Source: JdFR-22 sp964534325
GTDB taxonomy: Archaea > Halobacteriota > Archaeoglobi > Archaeoglobales > Archaeoglobaceae
NCBI GenBank assembly: GCA_964534325.1
Contig: CAZHOR010000018.1
Location: 1-60,827, forward strand
Direction: 5' to 3'
Length of the DNA: 60,827 nucleotides
The position numbers and the translations under genes were made by a program. The notes under the pieces were generated by a model. It had not been told where the DNA came from, searched no databases, and saw only the letters and a program-made list of their open reading frames with translations. Positions 43,749 to 52,010 of the stretch are shown here, one piece after another; position 1 is the first letter of the stretch; every line of letters begins with the position of its first letter.

Positions 43749-43842
43749 AGGTCCCGCTGGGATTTGAACCCAGGTTTCCTAGCGAAACTAACTGATTACT
43801 CCCCAGCCAGGAAGGATTGGCCGTTAACTACCCTACGGGACC
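43749..43842 (-). tRNA. tRNA-Pro(GGG) with a short intron and a U discriminator
   Basis: Read on the minus strand, the acceptor stem is GGTCCCG/CGGGACC, the anticodon stem CCTGG/CTAGG and the T-arm CTGGG-TTCAAAT-CCCAG. The loop reads CTGGGG before an insertion, giving anticodon GGG (43802-43804). About 17 extra bases (around 43784-43800) interrupt the loop after position 37, the canonical archaeal intron site. Base 73 is T, whereas archaeal tRNA-Pro normally has A. CCA is not encoded. The exact intron ends need a bulge-helix-bulge prediction. Confidence 0.88.
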
Positions 43843-43970
43843 GGTTGGAGATCAATTGAGGTATTCATGAATAATTATGATGATAGACATTCTTATACCT
43901 TTCGTTTGGTCATGCTAATGGATATGGCCTGTTATTAAAAACAAATAAAAAGTGGGATTATGTGTTTTGT

Positions 43971-44117
43971 TTAGTCAATTATTTCGGCATCCTCCAGGAT
44001 CTCACAGTCCTGTTCGTAAAGGGTTCTGTAATAGTCTTCCAGCAACTCCATTCCATCCTTTCTGATGCTAAATGAATCCTTCATCATCCTTCTCAATTCG
44101 ACTTCACTAACGCCCAT
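43971..44117 (-). CDS. 48-residue acidic microprotein
   Basis: The frame begins MGVSEVELRRMMKDSFSIRK and continues as a mostly helical acidic peptide (GMELLEDYYRTLYEQD) with one Cys. The evidence for translation is a near-perfect ribosome site, AAGGAGGTGA, six bases before the ATG at 44117. It is divergent from argJ, with about 120 bases between them. I recognise no family. A role as a small regulator or complex subunit is possible. Confidence 0.6.
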   Translation of the reverse strand: MGVSEVELRRMMKDSFSIRKDGMELLEDYYRTLYEQDCEILEDAEIID

Positions 44118-44241
44118 ATGCTCACCTCCTTATCAGCTTGACTATACTCAACTTCCGGGTATAACTGGTTTCAACCTCATACACCTTATACTTTGAGAGT
44201 GGAGCGAAAGTATTTCAATAGCAATCAGGTGAAATTGAGGC

Positions 44242-45417
44242 ATGGGTTCCAGAATTACCGTGGTTGAGGATGAAGGCATTACGGTCATTAAGCGACTTCA
44301 GTGCTGTGGTATTAAAGAAGGAAAGAATGGATTGGGAATTGTTAAATGCAGAGGAACGTGTGCAGGTGTTTTCACTCAAAATAAGCTGAAAGCCGCACCC
44401 CTCTTGGTGACCCGGGAGAACCTTCAGAACGGTGAGGTAGATGGGTTGATCGTTAACAGCGGTAATGCCAATGCTTTTACCGGTAAAGAGGGCTTGGAGA
44501 ACGCCAGAAAAATGGCTGAACTCCTTTCCTCCAAAATTGGCTGTGATCCCAGCTCTATTCTGGTAGCCTCTACAGGAGTTATCGGACATCAACTGGATAT
44601 GAACTGGATAGAAGACAAGTTAGAGAATCTCTATCCCCAACTGGATTCCACCAGAAGATCCTCATCCGATTTGGCCCGCTCCATAACCACCACGGATAAG
44701 TTCACCAAAGAGTTCGTAGTCAAGGTGGGTGACGGTTTTATCGCGGGTGTGGCAAAGGGGGCAGGGATGATAGCTCCCAATATGGCTACAATGCTGTCAT
44801 TCATATACACCAATGCCTGTTTCAGCTCTCAGGAGTTACAGGAGATGCTCACCACGGCGGTTGATCGCTCCTTCAATGTTACTGTGGTAGATGGAGATAC
44901 TTCAACTAACGATATGGTCCTCCTCACCGCTACAGGACAAAAAGAAGTTGAAAAGAACCTGTTCCAGGAAGGATTGAATAAAGTTTGCTTTGAGCTGGCC
45001 AAGATGATAGCCAGAGACGGGGAAGGAGCAACGAAACTCTTAGAGATCGAGGTACAGGGAGCAGCAAAGGAAGAAGATGCTTTCAATGCGGCAAGGACCA
45101 TCGCATCATCCCTTCTGGTAAAGACGGCCATCTTCGGTAACGACCCCAACTGGGGGAGGATTGTGGCTGCCCTGGGATACTCCGGAGCCGAAGTAGATGA
45201 GAAACTGTCCTTAACCCTGGAGGGAGGCAGCGACTCCGTTGCATTGGTCGGTAAAGGTGTAATTGTGGACAGCGGAGAGGACGCAAAGAAGCTGATGGAG
45301 AATAACAAGGAGATCAAGTTCACAGTCGATTTACACAAAGGAGAGCACAGAGGCTTTGCAATAGGATGCGATCTTTCTTACGAGTACGTGGGAATAAACG
45401 CGGAGTACACTACCTGA
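44242..45417 (+). CDS. argJ: Bifunctional ornithine acetyltransferase / N-acetylglutamate synthase
   Basis: ArgJ recycles the acetyl group from N-acetylornithine to glutamate. The 391-residue precursor shows the self-cleavage site in IAPNMATMLSFIYTNA (cleavage before the Thr of ATML), NSGNANAFTG, STGVIGH and the C-terminal GNDPNWGRIVAALGYSGA. Length and motifs are normal. GAGG lies just before the ATG. Whether it is mono- or bifunctional cannot be told from sequence. It is followed 46 bases later by a small membrane protein gene. Confidence 0.94.
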   Translation: MGSRITVVEDEGITVIKRLQCCGIKEGKNGLGIVKCRGTCAGVFTQNKLKAAPLLVTRENLQNGEVDGLIVNSGNANAFTGKEGLENARKMAELLSSKIGCDPSSILVASTGVIGHQLDMNWIEDKLENLYPQLDSTRRSSSDLARSITTTDKFTKEFVVKVGDGFIAGVAKGAGMIAPNMATMLSFIYTNACFSSQELQEMLTTAVDRSFNVTVVDGDTSTNDMVLLTATGQKEVEKNLFQEGLNKVCFELAKMIARDGEGATKLLEIEVQGAAKEEDAFNAARTIASSLLVKTAIFGNDPNWGRIVAALGYSGAEVDEKLSLTLEGGSDSVALVGKGVIVDSGEDAKKLMENNKEIKFTVDLHKGEHRGFAIGCDLSYEYVGINAEYTT

Positions 45418-45463
45418 AGACTACTTGAAGAACAGTTATCTACCTTAACCTTTCACGTTCTTC

Positions 45464-45925
45464 ATGGCTGATGAGCTTATGTTCAACTCCATTCTGGCCG
45501 GTATTTTAGCAGGTATCTTAGCTACAGTGGTAATGACCATCTACCAGCTCCCGTTCTACAGGCTGTGGGGTCTTACCGGTATCCTGGAATGGCACGAGAA
45601 CGCTTGCATCTCATCATGGTTCATCGAAAGAAAGCCAGAAGAGCTAGTGGCTCAGGGGATGGTCTTCCACTTGACAAATGGAACTATTCCTGCAATTGTA
45701 TTCGCCCTCATATTCCCTCTCATCTCCGAATGGGGGCCAGCAATAGTTTTGGGGATATGTTACAGTATGTTGTTGTGGATATTCACTCTTGCTCCCATTC
45801 ACAAACCCATAACAGGAGTATCAATAACCAGTCATTCTCTGGGATGGAGTCCCATTCTCGTGAGCGTCTTCGGACATATCATCTACGGCTCGGTGTTAGC
45901 TCTGACGGTAGGGTATTTTGTCTAA
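45464..45925 (+). CDS. Four-helix membrane protein, 153 residues
   Basis: The protein has about four hydrophobic helices (ILAGILAGILATVVMTIYQL, IPAIVFALIFPLISEWGPAI, then two more ending LALTVGYFV) with a conserved-looking FHLTNGTIPA segment. I do not recognise a family. It lies between argJ and the ClC gene on the same strand; the 85-base gap to ClC contains an AT box, so ClC likely has its own promoter. Confidence 0.65.
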   Translation: MADELMFNSILAGILAGILATVVMTIYQLPFYRLWGLTGILEWHENACISSWFIERKPEELVAQGMVFHLTNGTIPAIVFALIFPLISEWGPAIVLGICYSMLLWIFTLAPIHKPITGVSITSHSLGWSPILVSVFGHIIYGSVLALTVGYFV

Positions 45926-46010
45926 CTGTGGTCTAACTGCTTTGAGATACTTATGGTCTATATATCCATAAAGAGCAAAAATATTAAAGTTACAAAGAGT
46001 AACACATTTT

Positions 46011-47699
46011 GTGTCCGTGTTCGGTGATTTTGACTGGAAGAGGATCCTGGTCTTTCCCATTTCGATAGGTGCGCTCTCCGGTATTGCGGGAATTTTTCTT
46101 TACGCTTTTATCGATTTCCTGACCAACCTCAGCTCCTATCTAAGCTCTTCAAATGGATGGAGCATCCCATATTACGTTCTCCCTCCCATAGGAGCATTTA
46201 TAGCGGGTATCCTAGTCTATAAATTCGCTCCCGAAGCTGCAGGAGCCGGTGAGAACGCAGCTATAGATGCTTTTCACAAAAAAACCGGGAACATCAGGGC
46301 AAGAGTAGCTGTAATCAAGCTGGTTTCTACGTCCTTCATCGTAGGGAGTGGGGGTAGTGCAGGTAGAGAAGGCCCGCTGGGGCAAATATCGGGGTCAATT
46401 GCTTCATGGTTCTCTTCCAAACTGAATCTGGGGGAGAAGGATAGGAGAACTCTCATCGTTTGCGGGATAGCTGCCGGAATAGGTAGTATATTTAAAGCTC
46501 CTCTCGGTGGAGCCCTTTTCGCTACCGAAGTCCTTTACAAAAGGGATCACGAAGTTGGAGTTCTTATCTATTCCTTTATTAGCTCTCTAACGGCCTTTAT
46601 GGTGTTCGGCTCGGTTTACGGGCTGGACGTGATCTTTGTGACCCAAAAAGTGGGTTTTGGTCACCCCATCTTCATTGCGTCATATGTCGTTCTGGGTGTG
46701 TTCGCCAGTATAATGGGTTTGGCTTTCATCAAATCCTTGAATACCGTCAACCACTATTTTTCCCGATTCTCTATCCCCAACTACTTGAAGCCTGCTTTAG
46801 GCGGGTTGTTCATGGGAGTAGTCGCTTATTTTTCTCCTCAATCCATTGGAGTAGGCTACGAATGGATACAGGAAATGATATTTTCCGAGTTGACGTTGAC
46901 CGTCATAGTGGTACTGCTCGTGGGGAAGATCCTGGCCACCAGCTTCACCATAGGCTCTGGAGGTAGCGGTGGGTTATTCGCTCCATCACTGGTCATTGGT
47001 GCTGCTGTGGGGGCCTTATTTGCAGAGATTTTCTCCCTGTTCTTTCCCCAATTTGGATTATACGAGGCCTTTGTTCTGGCGGGAATGGCGGCTTTCATCA
47101 CTGCAGTGGCAAAAACACCTGTATCCGCCATAATCCTGATGGTGGAGATAGCTCATTCCTACCAGCTTCTACCCGGGTTGATGGTGGCCGTGATAGTGGC
47201 GTACATCTTGACAGGAAAAGAGAGTATTTATCCTGCTCAGGTGGAGAACAGGCTTCAATCGCCCACTCTGAGGGGTGAACTGGCCATAAATATTCTGGAA
47301 GACATCCCTGTAAGGAATGCCATGGTCACAGAGGATATTATTACCTTCAGATCCGACCAGAAAGTTTCTGAAGTCCTCTCCATGATCGAGAGAACAGGAC
47401 ACATAGGCTTTCCAGTGATAGATGAAGGGAAGCTGGTGGGTGTCATCACTTTTAAGGATGTGGAAAAAGTTGAAGCTGAAGAAAGGGACAAGGTCCCGGT
47501 GAGTGAGGTTATGACCAAAAAGGTGATCACTACCTATCCAGACGATGATCTGGAGTCCTGTCTGCAAAAACTGGTGGTGAACGACATAGGCAGAGTACTG
47601 GTAGTGAAAAAAGGCGATCCTGCCCAAGTGGTGGGATTGGTGACCAAAAAGGACATAATAAAAGCCCACGCAAGAGCCTACCAGACCAGAACAGAGTGA
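46011..47699 (+). CDS. ClC-family chloride channel or chloride/proton antiporter with CBS domains
   Basis: The 562-residue protein has the ClC signatures GSGGSAGREGPLGQ (GxEGP type) and GSGGSGGLFAPSLV (GxFxP type) in a membrane core of about 420 residues. Two CBS domains follow (about 430-485 and 495-550: MVTEDIITFRSDQKVSEVL, VMTKKVITTYPDDD), which usually sense adenine nucleotides. The start codon is GTG at 46011. The glutamate of GREGP is kept, and the presence or absence of the internal proton glutamate needs alignment, so channel versus exchanger stays open. Confidence 0.92.
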   Translation: MSVFGDFDWKRILVFPISIGALSGIAGIFLYAFIDFLTNLSSYLSSSNGWSIPYYVLPPIGAFIAGILVYKFAPEAAGAGENAAIDAFHKKTGNIRARVAVIKLVSTSFIVGSGGSAGREGPLGQISGSIASWFSSKLNLGEKDRRTLIVCGIAAGIGSIFKAPLGGALFATEVLYKRDHEVGVLIYSFISSLTAFMVFGSVYGLDVIFVTQKVGFGHPIFIASYVVLGVFASIMGLAFIKSLNTVNHYFSRFSIPNYLKPALGGLFMGVVAYFSPQSIGVGYEWIQEMIFSELTLTVIVVLLVGKILATSFTIGSGGSGGLFAPSLVIGAAVGALFAEIFSLFFPQFGLYEAFVLAGMAAFITAVAKTPVSAIILMVEIAHSYQLLPGLMVAVIVAYILTGKESIYPAQVENRLQSPTLRGELAINILEDIPVRNAMVTEDIITFRSDQKVSEVLSMIERTGHIGFPVIDEGKLVGVITFKDVEKVEAEERDKVPVSEVMTKKVITTYPDDDLESCLQKLVVNDIGRVLVVKKGDPAQVVGLVTKKDIIKAHARAYQTRTE

Positions 47700-47831
47700 C
47701 CCTACAACTTGACCTAATCCCCGAAAATGAGAAACTCTCATTTTCAGTATCACCAGTTTTAAGTAATGAGCGTTTAACTCATCTTAAAGCTCATCTCATC
47801 CTTATCAAGGTGATGAAAAGGAGGTCAAAGA

Positions 47832-49067
47832 TTGAAAATAGCTATAGTAGGAGCAGGTCTGACGGGATTGAGTGCTGCGCTCCATTTGAAGAAGTATGCT
47901 GATGCTGAAGTCATTTTATTCGAGAAGTCTGATGTAGGGGGTCTGGCTTCATCCTATTGCCCCAGTTACTGTATCGAGAAGTTCTATCATCACTGTTTCT
48001 CCGGCGACCAGATCCTTATTGACACCCTGAAGGATTTGGGATTGAGCAACAAGCTGGAGTGGCGAACCGCCAGAACAGGCTATGCCATAGGCGACCAGAT
48101 ATACCCTCTCAACACCCCTTTCGAGATCCTCAAGTACCCTCACATGAGCATGCCGGAGAAAGGTAAACTGGCATTATTCACTTTGAAGAGCAAGAATAGG
48201 GACTTCAAAGCTGAGGATGGGTCCTCTGCAGTGGAGAAGATAAAGGAGGAGCTGGGAGAAGAACTATTCCAGAACTTCTTCCTCCCCCTGTTGAGGAGCA
48301 AGTTCGGGGAGAGCTATCAGGATGTGAGCTATGCGTGGCTCCTTGCCAGAGTGGCTATAAGGAGCAACAGAAAGTATGGGGGAGAGCAGCTGGGCTACTT
48401 AAAAGGCGGTTTCCACCAGATGGTGGAGAAGATGAAAGAAGGGCTGGATATACGAGAGGGAGAAGTTTGCATCTCCAGAAATGACAGGTTTTCAGTGGGT
48501 TCTGAAGATTTCGATGCCGTAATATATACCGGTCCCCTACCGGAGCTTGACCCCCAGTTGCAGGAAGCAGCGAAATTACCTCAGATCAAGTATCAGAGCT
48601 CTGTTTGTGCTCTGATAGGCTCGAATAAGAGCATCACGGACAACATATACTGGACCAACATCAGGGACGAGCTTACTTTCGGGGCGATGGTGGAGCACAC
48701 CAATTTCATGCCTTTTGAGGATTATGGGGAGCATTTGATCTATTTGGCCAGCTACTCTACCCCAGATGGATGGCTCTTTAACTCCAGCGACGAAGAGCTG
48801 AAGAAAAGATATCTAAAGGATGTGGAGCGGTTCGGATTAAGACAAGAGGATATCAACTGGCTGAAGATCTTCAGAGCCAAATACAGCGGACCCATTTACG
48901 AAAAAGGCTATCTGGATAAGATAACTCCATATAGAACACCCGTAAAAGGGTTTTACGTGGCAGGAATGACCTCTATCCCCAACTACCCCGAAAGAAGCAT
49001 GAGCGGTAGTATAAAAACAGGTATGGAAGTTGCACAAGTAGTTGAAAAGGATATGAGTTCTGATTAA
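47832..49067 (+). CDS. FAD-dependent amine-oxidase-fold oxidoreductase (protoporphyrinogen oxidase-like)
   Basis: The 411-residue protein begins with the FAD-binding motif IAIVGAGLTGLSAALHL followed by EKSDVGGLASSY. It ends with a second flavin segment FYVAGMTSIPNYPERSMSGS. It resembles the prokaryotic NAD(P)/FAD-dependent oxidoreductases related to protoporphyrinogen oxidase, carotenoid desaturases and UDP-galactopyranose mutase; the substrate is unknown. The start is TTG at 47832, well placed behind AAGGAGGTC. Its 3' end is followed by a GC-rich hairpin element. Confidence 0.82.
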   Translation: MKIAIVGAGLTGLSAALHLKKYADAEVILFEKSDVGGLASSYCPSYCIEKFYHHCFSGDQILIDTLKDLGLSNKLEWRTARTGYAIGDQIYPLNTPFEILKYPHMSMPEKGKLALFTLKSKNRDFKAEDGSSAVEKIKEELGEELFQNFFLPLLRSKFGESYQDVSYAWLLARVAIRSNRKYGGEQLGYLKGGFHQMVEKMKEGLDIREGEVCISRNDRFSVGSEDFDAVIYTGPLPELDPQLQEAAKLPQIKYQSSVCALIGSNKSITDNIYWTNIRDELTFGAMVEHTNFMPFEDYGEHLIYLASYSTPDGWLFNSSDEELKKRYLKDVERFGLRQEDINWLKIFRAKYSGPIYEKGYLDKITPYRTPVKGFYVAGMTSIPNYPERSMSGSIKTGMEVAQVVEKDMSSD

Positions 49068-49091
49068 AACCTAAAAAATAAAATGATGATA

Positions 49092-49165
49092 GGAGAGGTC
49101 AGCTTGAGGAGGTTGGAAGCAAAGCAGAGAAAGCCGACCTCTCCGAATACTAAACCTCTCCAACC
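49092..49165 (+). terminator. GC-rich 3' structure with competing stems
   Basis: GGAGAGGTC (49092-49100) pairs perfectly with GACCTCTCC (49136-49144). GGAGAGGT can also pair with ACCTCTCC (49154-49161), and GGTTGG (49111-49116) with CCAACC (49160-49165). Two mutually exclusive folds are therefore possible. It begins 25 bases behind the FAD oxidoreductase stop codon. Arm sequences match those of the hairpin at 59912-59994. A terminator or processed 3' end is my preferred reading. Confidence 0.5.
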
Positions 49166-49286
49166 GGCAATAACTATTTGGGTACTCTCCTTAATAAATG
49201 AAATCGAATTTATATTGGTTGTTATCATAATTAGCAGTTATCGTTTGGCTTTTAAACCAACACTAAAGTGGATTTTAGACCTCTTT

Positions 49287-49514
49287 TTAGACCTCTCTAA
49301 ATCTGGCGTATTGCTCGTAGGTCAACTCGCTATCGTTTCTGGCTTCCGTGAATATGGAGGTGAAGTGCTCACAACTTGTGACTGCTTTGGGGTTGACAGC
49401 ATTTTCGCGGGAGAAGTGTACCTCTCTTCCGCAGTAAGGGCAAATCGCAGTGTTATCCTTTTTCTCTTTACTATCTCCAATATACACCATCTGCCCATTT
49501 TTTATCAAATCCAT
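49287..49514 (-). CDS. Small zinc-ribbon-like protein, 75 residues
   Basis: The protein contains ICPYCGREVHF and then TSCEHFTSIF, so a C-x2-C...C-x-H metal site is likely. The C-terminus is helical and charged (SELTYEQYARFREV). The ATG at 49514 is preferred over the adjacent TTG. No family is recognised. It is isolated between the FAD oxidoreductase and the second ribbon-helix-helix gene. Confidence 0.6.
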   Translation of the reverse strand: MDLIKNGQMVYIGDSKEKKDNTAICPYCGREVHFSRENAVNPKAVTSCEHFTSIFTEARNDSELTYEQYARFREV

Positions 49515-49730
49515 CAATAATAATTATCCAATTCCAAATATTAATAGCTTGATAAAAACTCCCCCATCATTATGATTTTAGAGGCTCAGATGATCTTACA
49601 ATTGTTCATAGAACCGTTCACAGAACTGTCAAGGGTTTAAAAAAGAGAGAAATAGGTTTTAGCCAGCTTCAATGGATCGGCTTGGTTCTCATTGATCAAC
49701 TTTTTTCCTGAATATTAATTCGTTCTTTCT

Positions 49731-49958
49731 TTATTCTTTAATGTGCTCCATTATGTCCAGATATCCCATTTCTTTAAAGTATTTCTCCAGCAAGTAGTTC
49801 ACCAGGTCACTGATAATGATGTTCTTCTCCTTCAATATATCGTAGTAAATGCTCTCAATCCACACCGTCTTCTTAAGCCTGTTCGACTTTCTGGTTGCTG
49901 TCAAATAGAATGACAGGCTAATATCCTCCGTTAACAGGAATCTTGGTTTTGAACTCAT
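49731..49958 (-). CDS. Ribbon-helix-helix-like small protein, paralogue 2
   Basis: The 75-residue product has the strand RLKKTVWIES, helix A IYYDILKEKN and helix B ISDLVNYLLEKYFKE of a ribbon-helix-helix fold, after a 25-residue lead with EDISLSFYLTATRKSN. It is closely related to the gene at 41985 (45 identical bases) and more distantly to 50179. GGGGG lies near the ATG. DNA binding is inferred from the fold pattern; the target is unknown. Confidence 0.7.
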   Translation of the reverse strand: MSSKPRFLLTEDISLSFYLTATRKSNRLKKTVWIESIYYDILKEKNIIISDLVNYLLEKYFKEMGYLDIMEHIKE

Positions 49959-50178
49959 CCAACATACCCCCTCTCAACCGGCATATGTTATACCGTTTTT
50001 AATAACAAATTCAACAGATGACTAAAATAGGTTGGTTTTCCACATGTCATATAGCACGTTATCAAGCATGCGGAACTCTTTGAAATCGTCAGTTAACTAC
50101 CTTCCACTCTATTACCCAGTGATAAAAAAAGAAAGAAATGGTAGAATGTTTATAAGATGGTAAAAAACCCAGAAAATC

Positions 50179-50403
50179 TCACTCATCCAGGATTTGTTCT
50201 ACATCCAACCATCCTATTTCTCTGAGGTGTCTTTCCAGAAGACAGTTTATAAGCTCGCTTGCATTGAAGTTGTACTCCCTCATGATATCGCAATAAATAC
50301 TCTCGATCCTTACAGTCTTCTTTAATCTATTACTCTTCCCGGAAACGGTTAAAAAATAAGTAAGACTATCCTCAGCGTCCAGCTCATCAATTCTTGTTTT
50401 CAT
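50179..50403 (-). CDS. Ribbon-helix-helix-like small protein, paralogue 3
   Basis: A 74-residue diverged member of the same family: RLKKTVRIESIYCDIMREYN, then ASELINCLLERHLREIGWLD. The N-terminal lead EDSLTYFLTVSGKSN matches the other two copies in position. GAGGGA lies 10 bases before the ATG. It sits 220 bases from paralogue 2 on the same strand, so the two may derive from a local duplication. Confidence 0.68.
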   Translation of the reverse strand: MKTRIDELDAEDSLTYFLTVSGKSNRLKKTVRIESIYCDIMREYNFNASELINCLLERHLREIGWLDVEQILDE

Positions 50404-50563
50404 GATGCCATTCCCTCTTGAAATTAATCAAATAACATATGATTTTTAGTTTAAAAATAAGCTTATATTCAACATGCCGATGAGCATGCTCTCCTAGTTG
50501 TTAATAGAGTTACAGAAGTCTTTTGTACTTTTGAGAAACTCCAAAATCAATTTGAGGGGAAAA

Positions 50564-51916
50564 TCATACTTTTATGTTCTGTTTCCATTGAGGTATTTTG
50601 CTCTGGTGCCCGGATTTTTCCAGCTCCTGGGCGAGGGACTGACTCTTCTCGAATTCTCCGTGTACTACGAATGTTCTGTCTGCGTTGCATTTTCGGCTCC
50701 ACTTGAGCAGGTAATCCCTTCCTGCGTGCGCGGAGAAACCGTTTATGGTGAAAATCCTGGATTTAACAGCTATTCTGTCCCCATATATCCTCACGGTTTT
50801 CGCACCATCTACCAATCTCCTTCCTAATGTGCCTTTGGCCATAAAGCCTACCAGGATCAAGCTGGACTCCTTCCTCCACAGGTTGTGTTTCATGTGATGC
50901 TTTATCCTTCCCCCGGTGCACATACCGCTACCAGCGATTATTATGGCGTTATTCTTCACTTCATTGATCTTTTTGGAATCCTCCACTTCTTTAGTGAACT
51001 TGAGGTTGGGAACTGCAAAGGGGTTTTTGCCCTTAACTTCATTCGTCTCCATGTTGTACAGCTCTGGATGCCTGATGAATACTTTGGTGATATCTATTGC
51101 CAGAGGGCTGTCCAGAAATATCTGGCATTCAGGTATTTCCCCTGCTCTGTAGAGCTTGTTCAGAATGTATAGTATTTCTTGAGTTCTCTCCAGAGCAAAA
51201 GAAGGTATCAGGACATTGCCTCCAGCTTCAAAAGTGTGGGTTATGGCGTCTTTGAGCTCTTCTATACTCTCATCTACGGATTTGTGGTTCCTATCCCCAT
51301 AAGTGGATTCCACTATGAGGTAATTGGCCTGAGGTGGATACTCCGGGTCTTTAATGATCAACTTATCTTCTTCACCCAAGTCCCCTGAAAATATGAATTT
51401 CTTGCCGGAATCGACTTCGATAAAAGCAGAGCCGAGGACATGACCTGCCCTATAGAATTTGAGTGAAGTGTTGCCGAAATGCATTCTCTGGGCATAATCA
51501 ACGCTCTTCCATTTCAGCTTCAGGCAATCTTCAACGTCTTCAGAAGTATATAAAGGCTCTAAAGGGGGTTTACCTCCTCTGACCCTCTTTTTGGTCTCCG
51601 TATGCGCCTCTTCCTCCTGGATCTTGGCGGCATCGTATAGCATATACTTCACTATGTCTCGAGTAGCTCCAGTAGCATATATTTCACCATTAAAACCCTG
51701 ATTAACCAGCTTGGGAAGCAGACCAACATGATCCAGATGAGAATGAGTTAATGCTAGAAAATCTATCTCTGAAGGGTCAAAAGAGAACTTCCTGTAGTTC
51801 CTTTTCTCTACGCTGCCCTGGAACATTCCACAGTCAATAAGAAGTTTTTCTCCATTTTCGAGCAGAAAACAGGAACCGGTAACCGTCCTCGCTGCTCCAT
51901 AAAAGTGCAAATGCAT
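50564..51916 (-). CDS. Beta-CASP metallo-beta-lactamase-fold RNA nuclease
   Basis: The 450-residue protein has the zinc motif THSHLDHVGLLP, RAGHVLGSAFIEV, SGDLGEED, ESTYGDRNH and the beta-CASP motifs IIIAGSGMCTGGRI and FSAHAGRDYL. It belongs to the group of bacterial and archaeal YSH1/CPSF-73-like RNA hydrolases. It lacks the N-terminal KH domains of the archaeal aCPSF1 termination factor, so it is more like aCPSF2 or RNase J-like enzymes. It probably acts in RNA 3'-end processing or decay. The ATG at 51916 follows AGAGGA. Confidence 0.9.
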   Translation of the reverse strand: MHLHFYGAARTVTGSCFLLENGEKLLIDCGMFQGSVEKRNYRKFSFDPSEIDFLALTHSHLDHVGLLPKLVNQGFNGEIYATGATRDIVKYMLYDAAKIQEEEAHTETKKRVRGGKPPLEPLYTSEDVEDCLKLKWKSVDYAQRMHFGNTSLKFYRAGHVLGSAFIEVDSGKKFIFSGDLGEEDKLIIKDPEYPPQANYLIVESTYGDRNHKSVDESIEELKDAITHTFEAGGNVLIPSFALERTQEILYILNKLYRAGEIPECQIFLDSPLAIDITKVFIRHPELYNMETNEVKGKNPFAVPNLKFTKEVEDSKKINEVKNNAIIIAGSGMCTGGRIKHHMKHNLWRKESSLILVGFMAKGTLGRRLVDGAKTVRIYGDRIAVKSRIFTINGFSAHAGRDYLLKWSRKCNADRTFVVHGEFEKSQSLAQELEKSGHQSKIPQWKQNIKV

Positions 51917-52010
51917 AATTTTCCTCTTTAATTAAATATAAATGGGTTTTGGTATTGCTCCCATTGATAGTGACCGATTAAGGCTTCGACCACCTTTTCA
52001 ATTAGATGTG

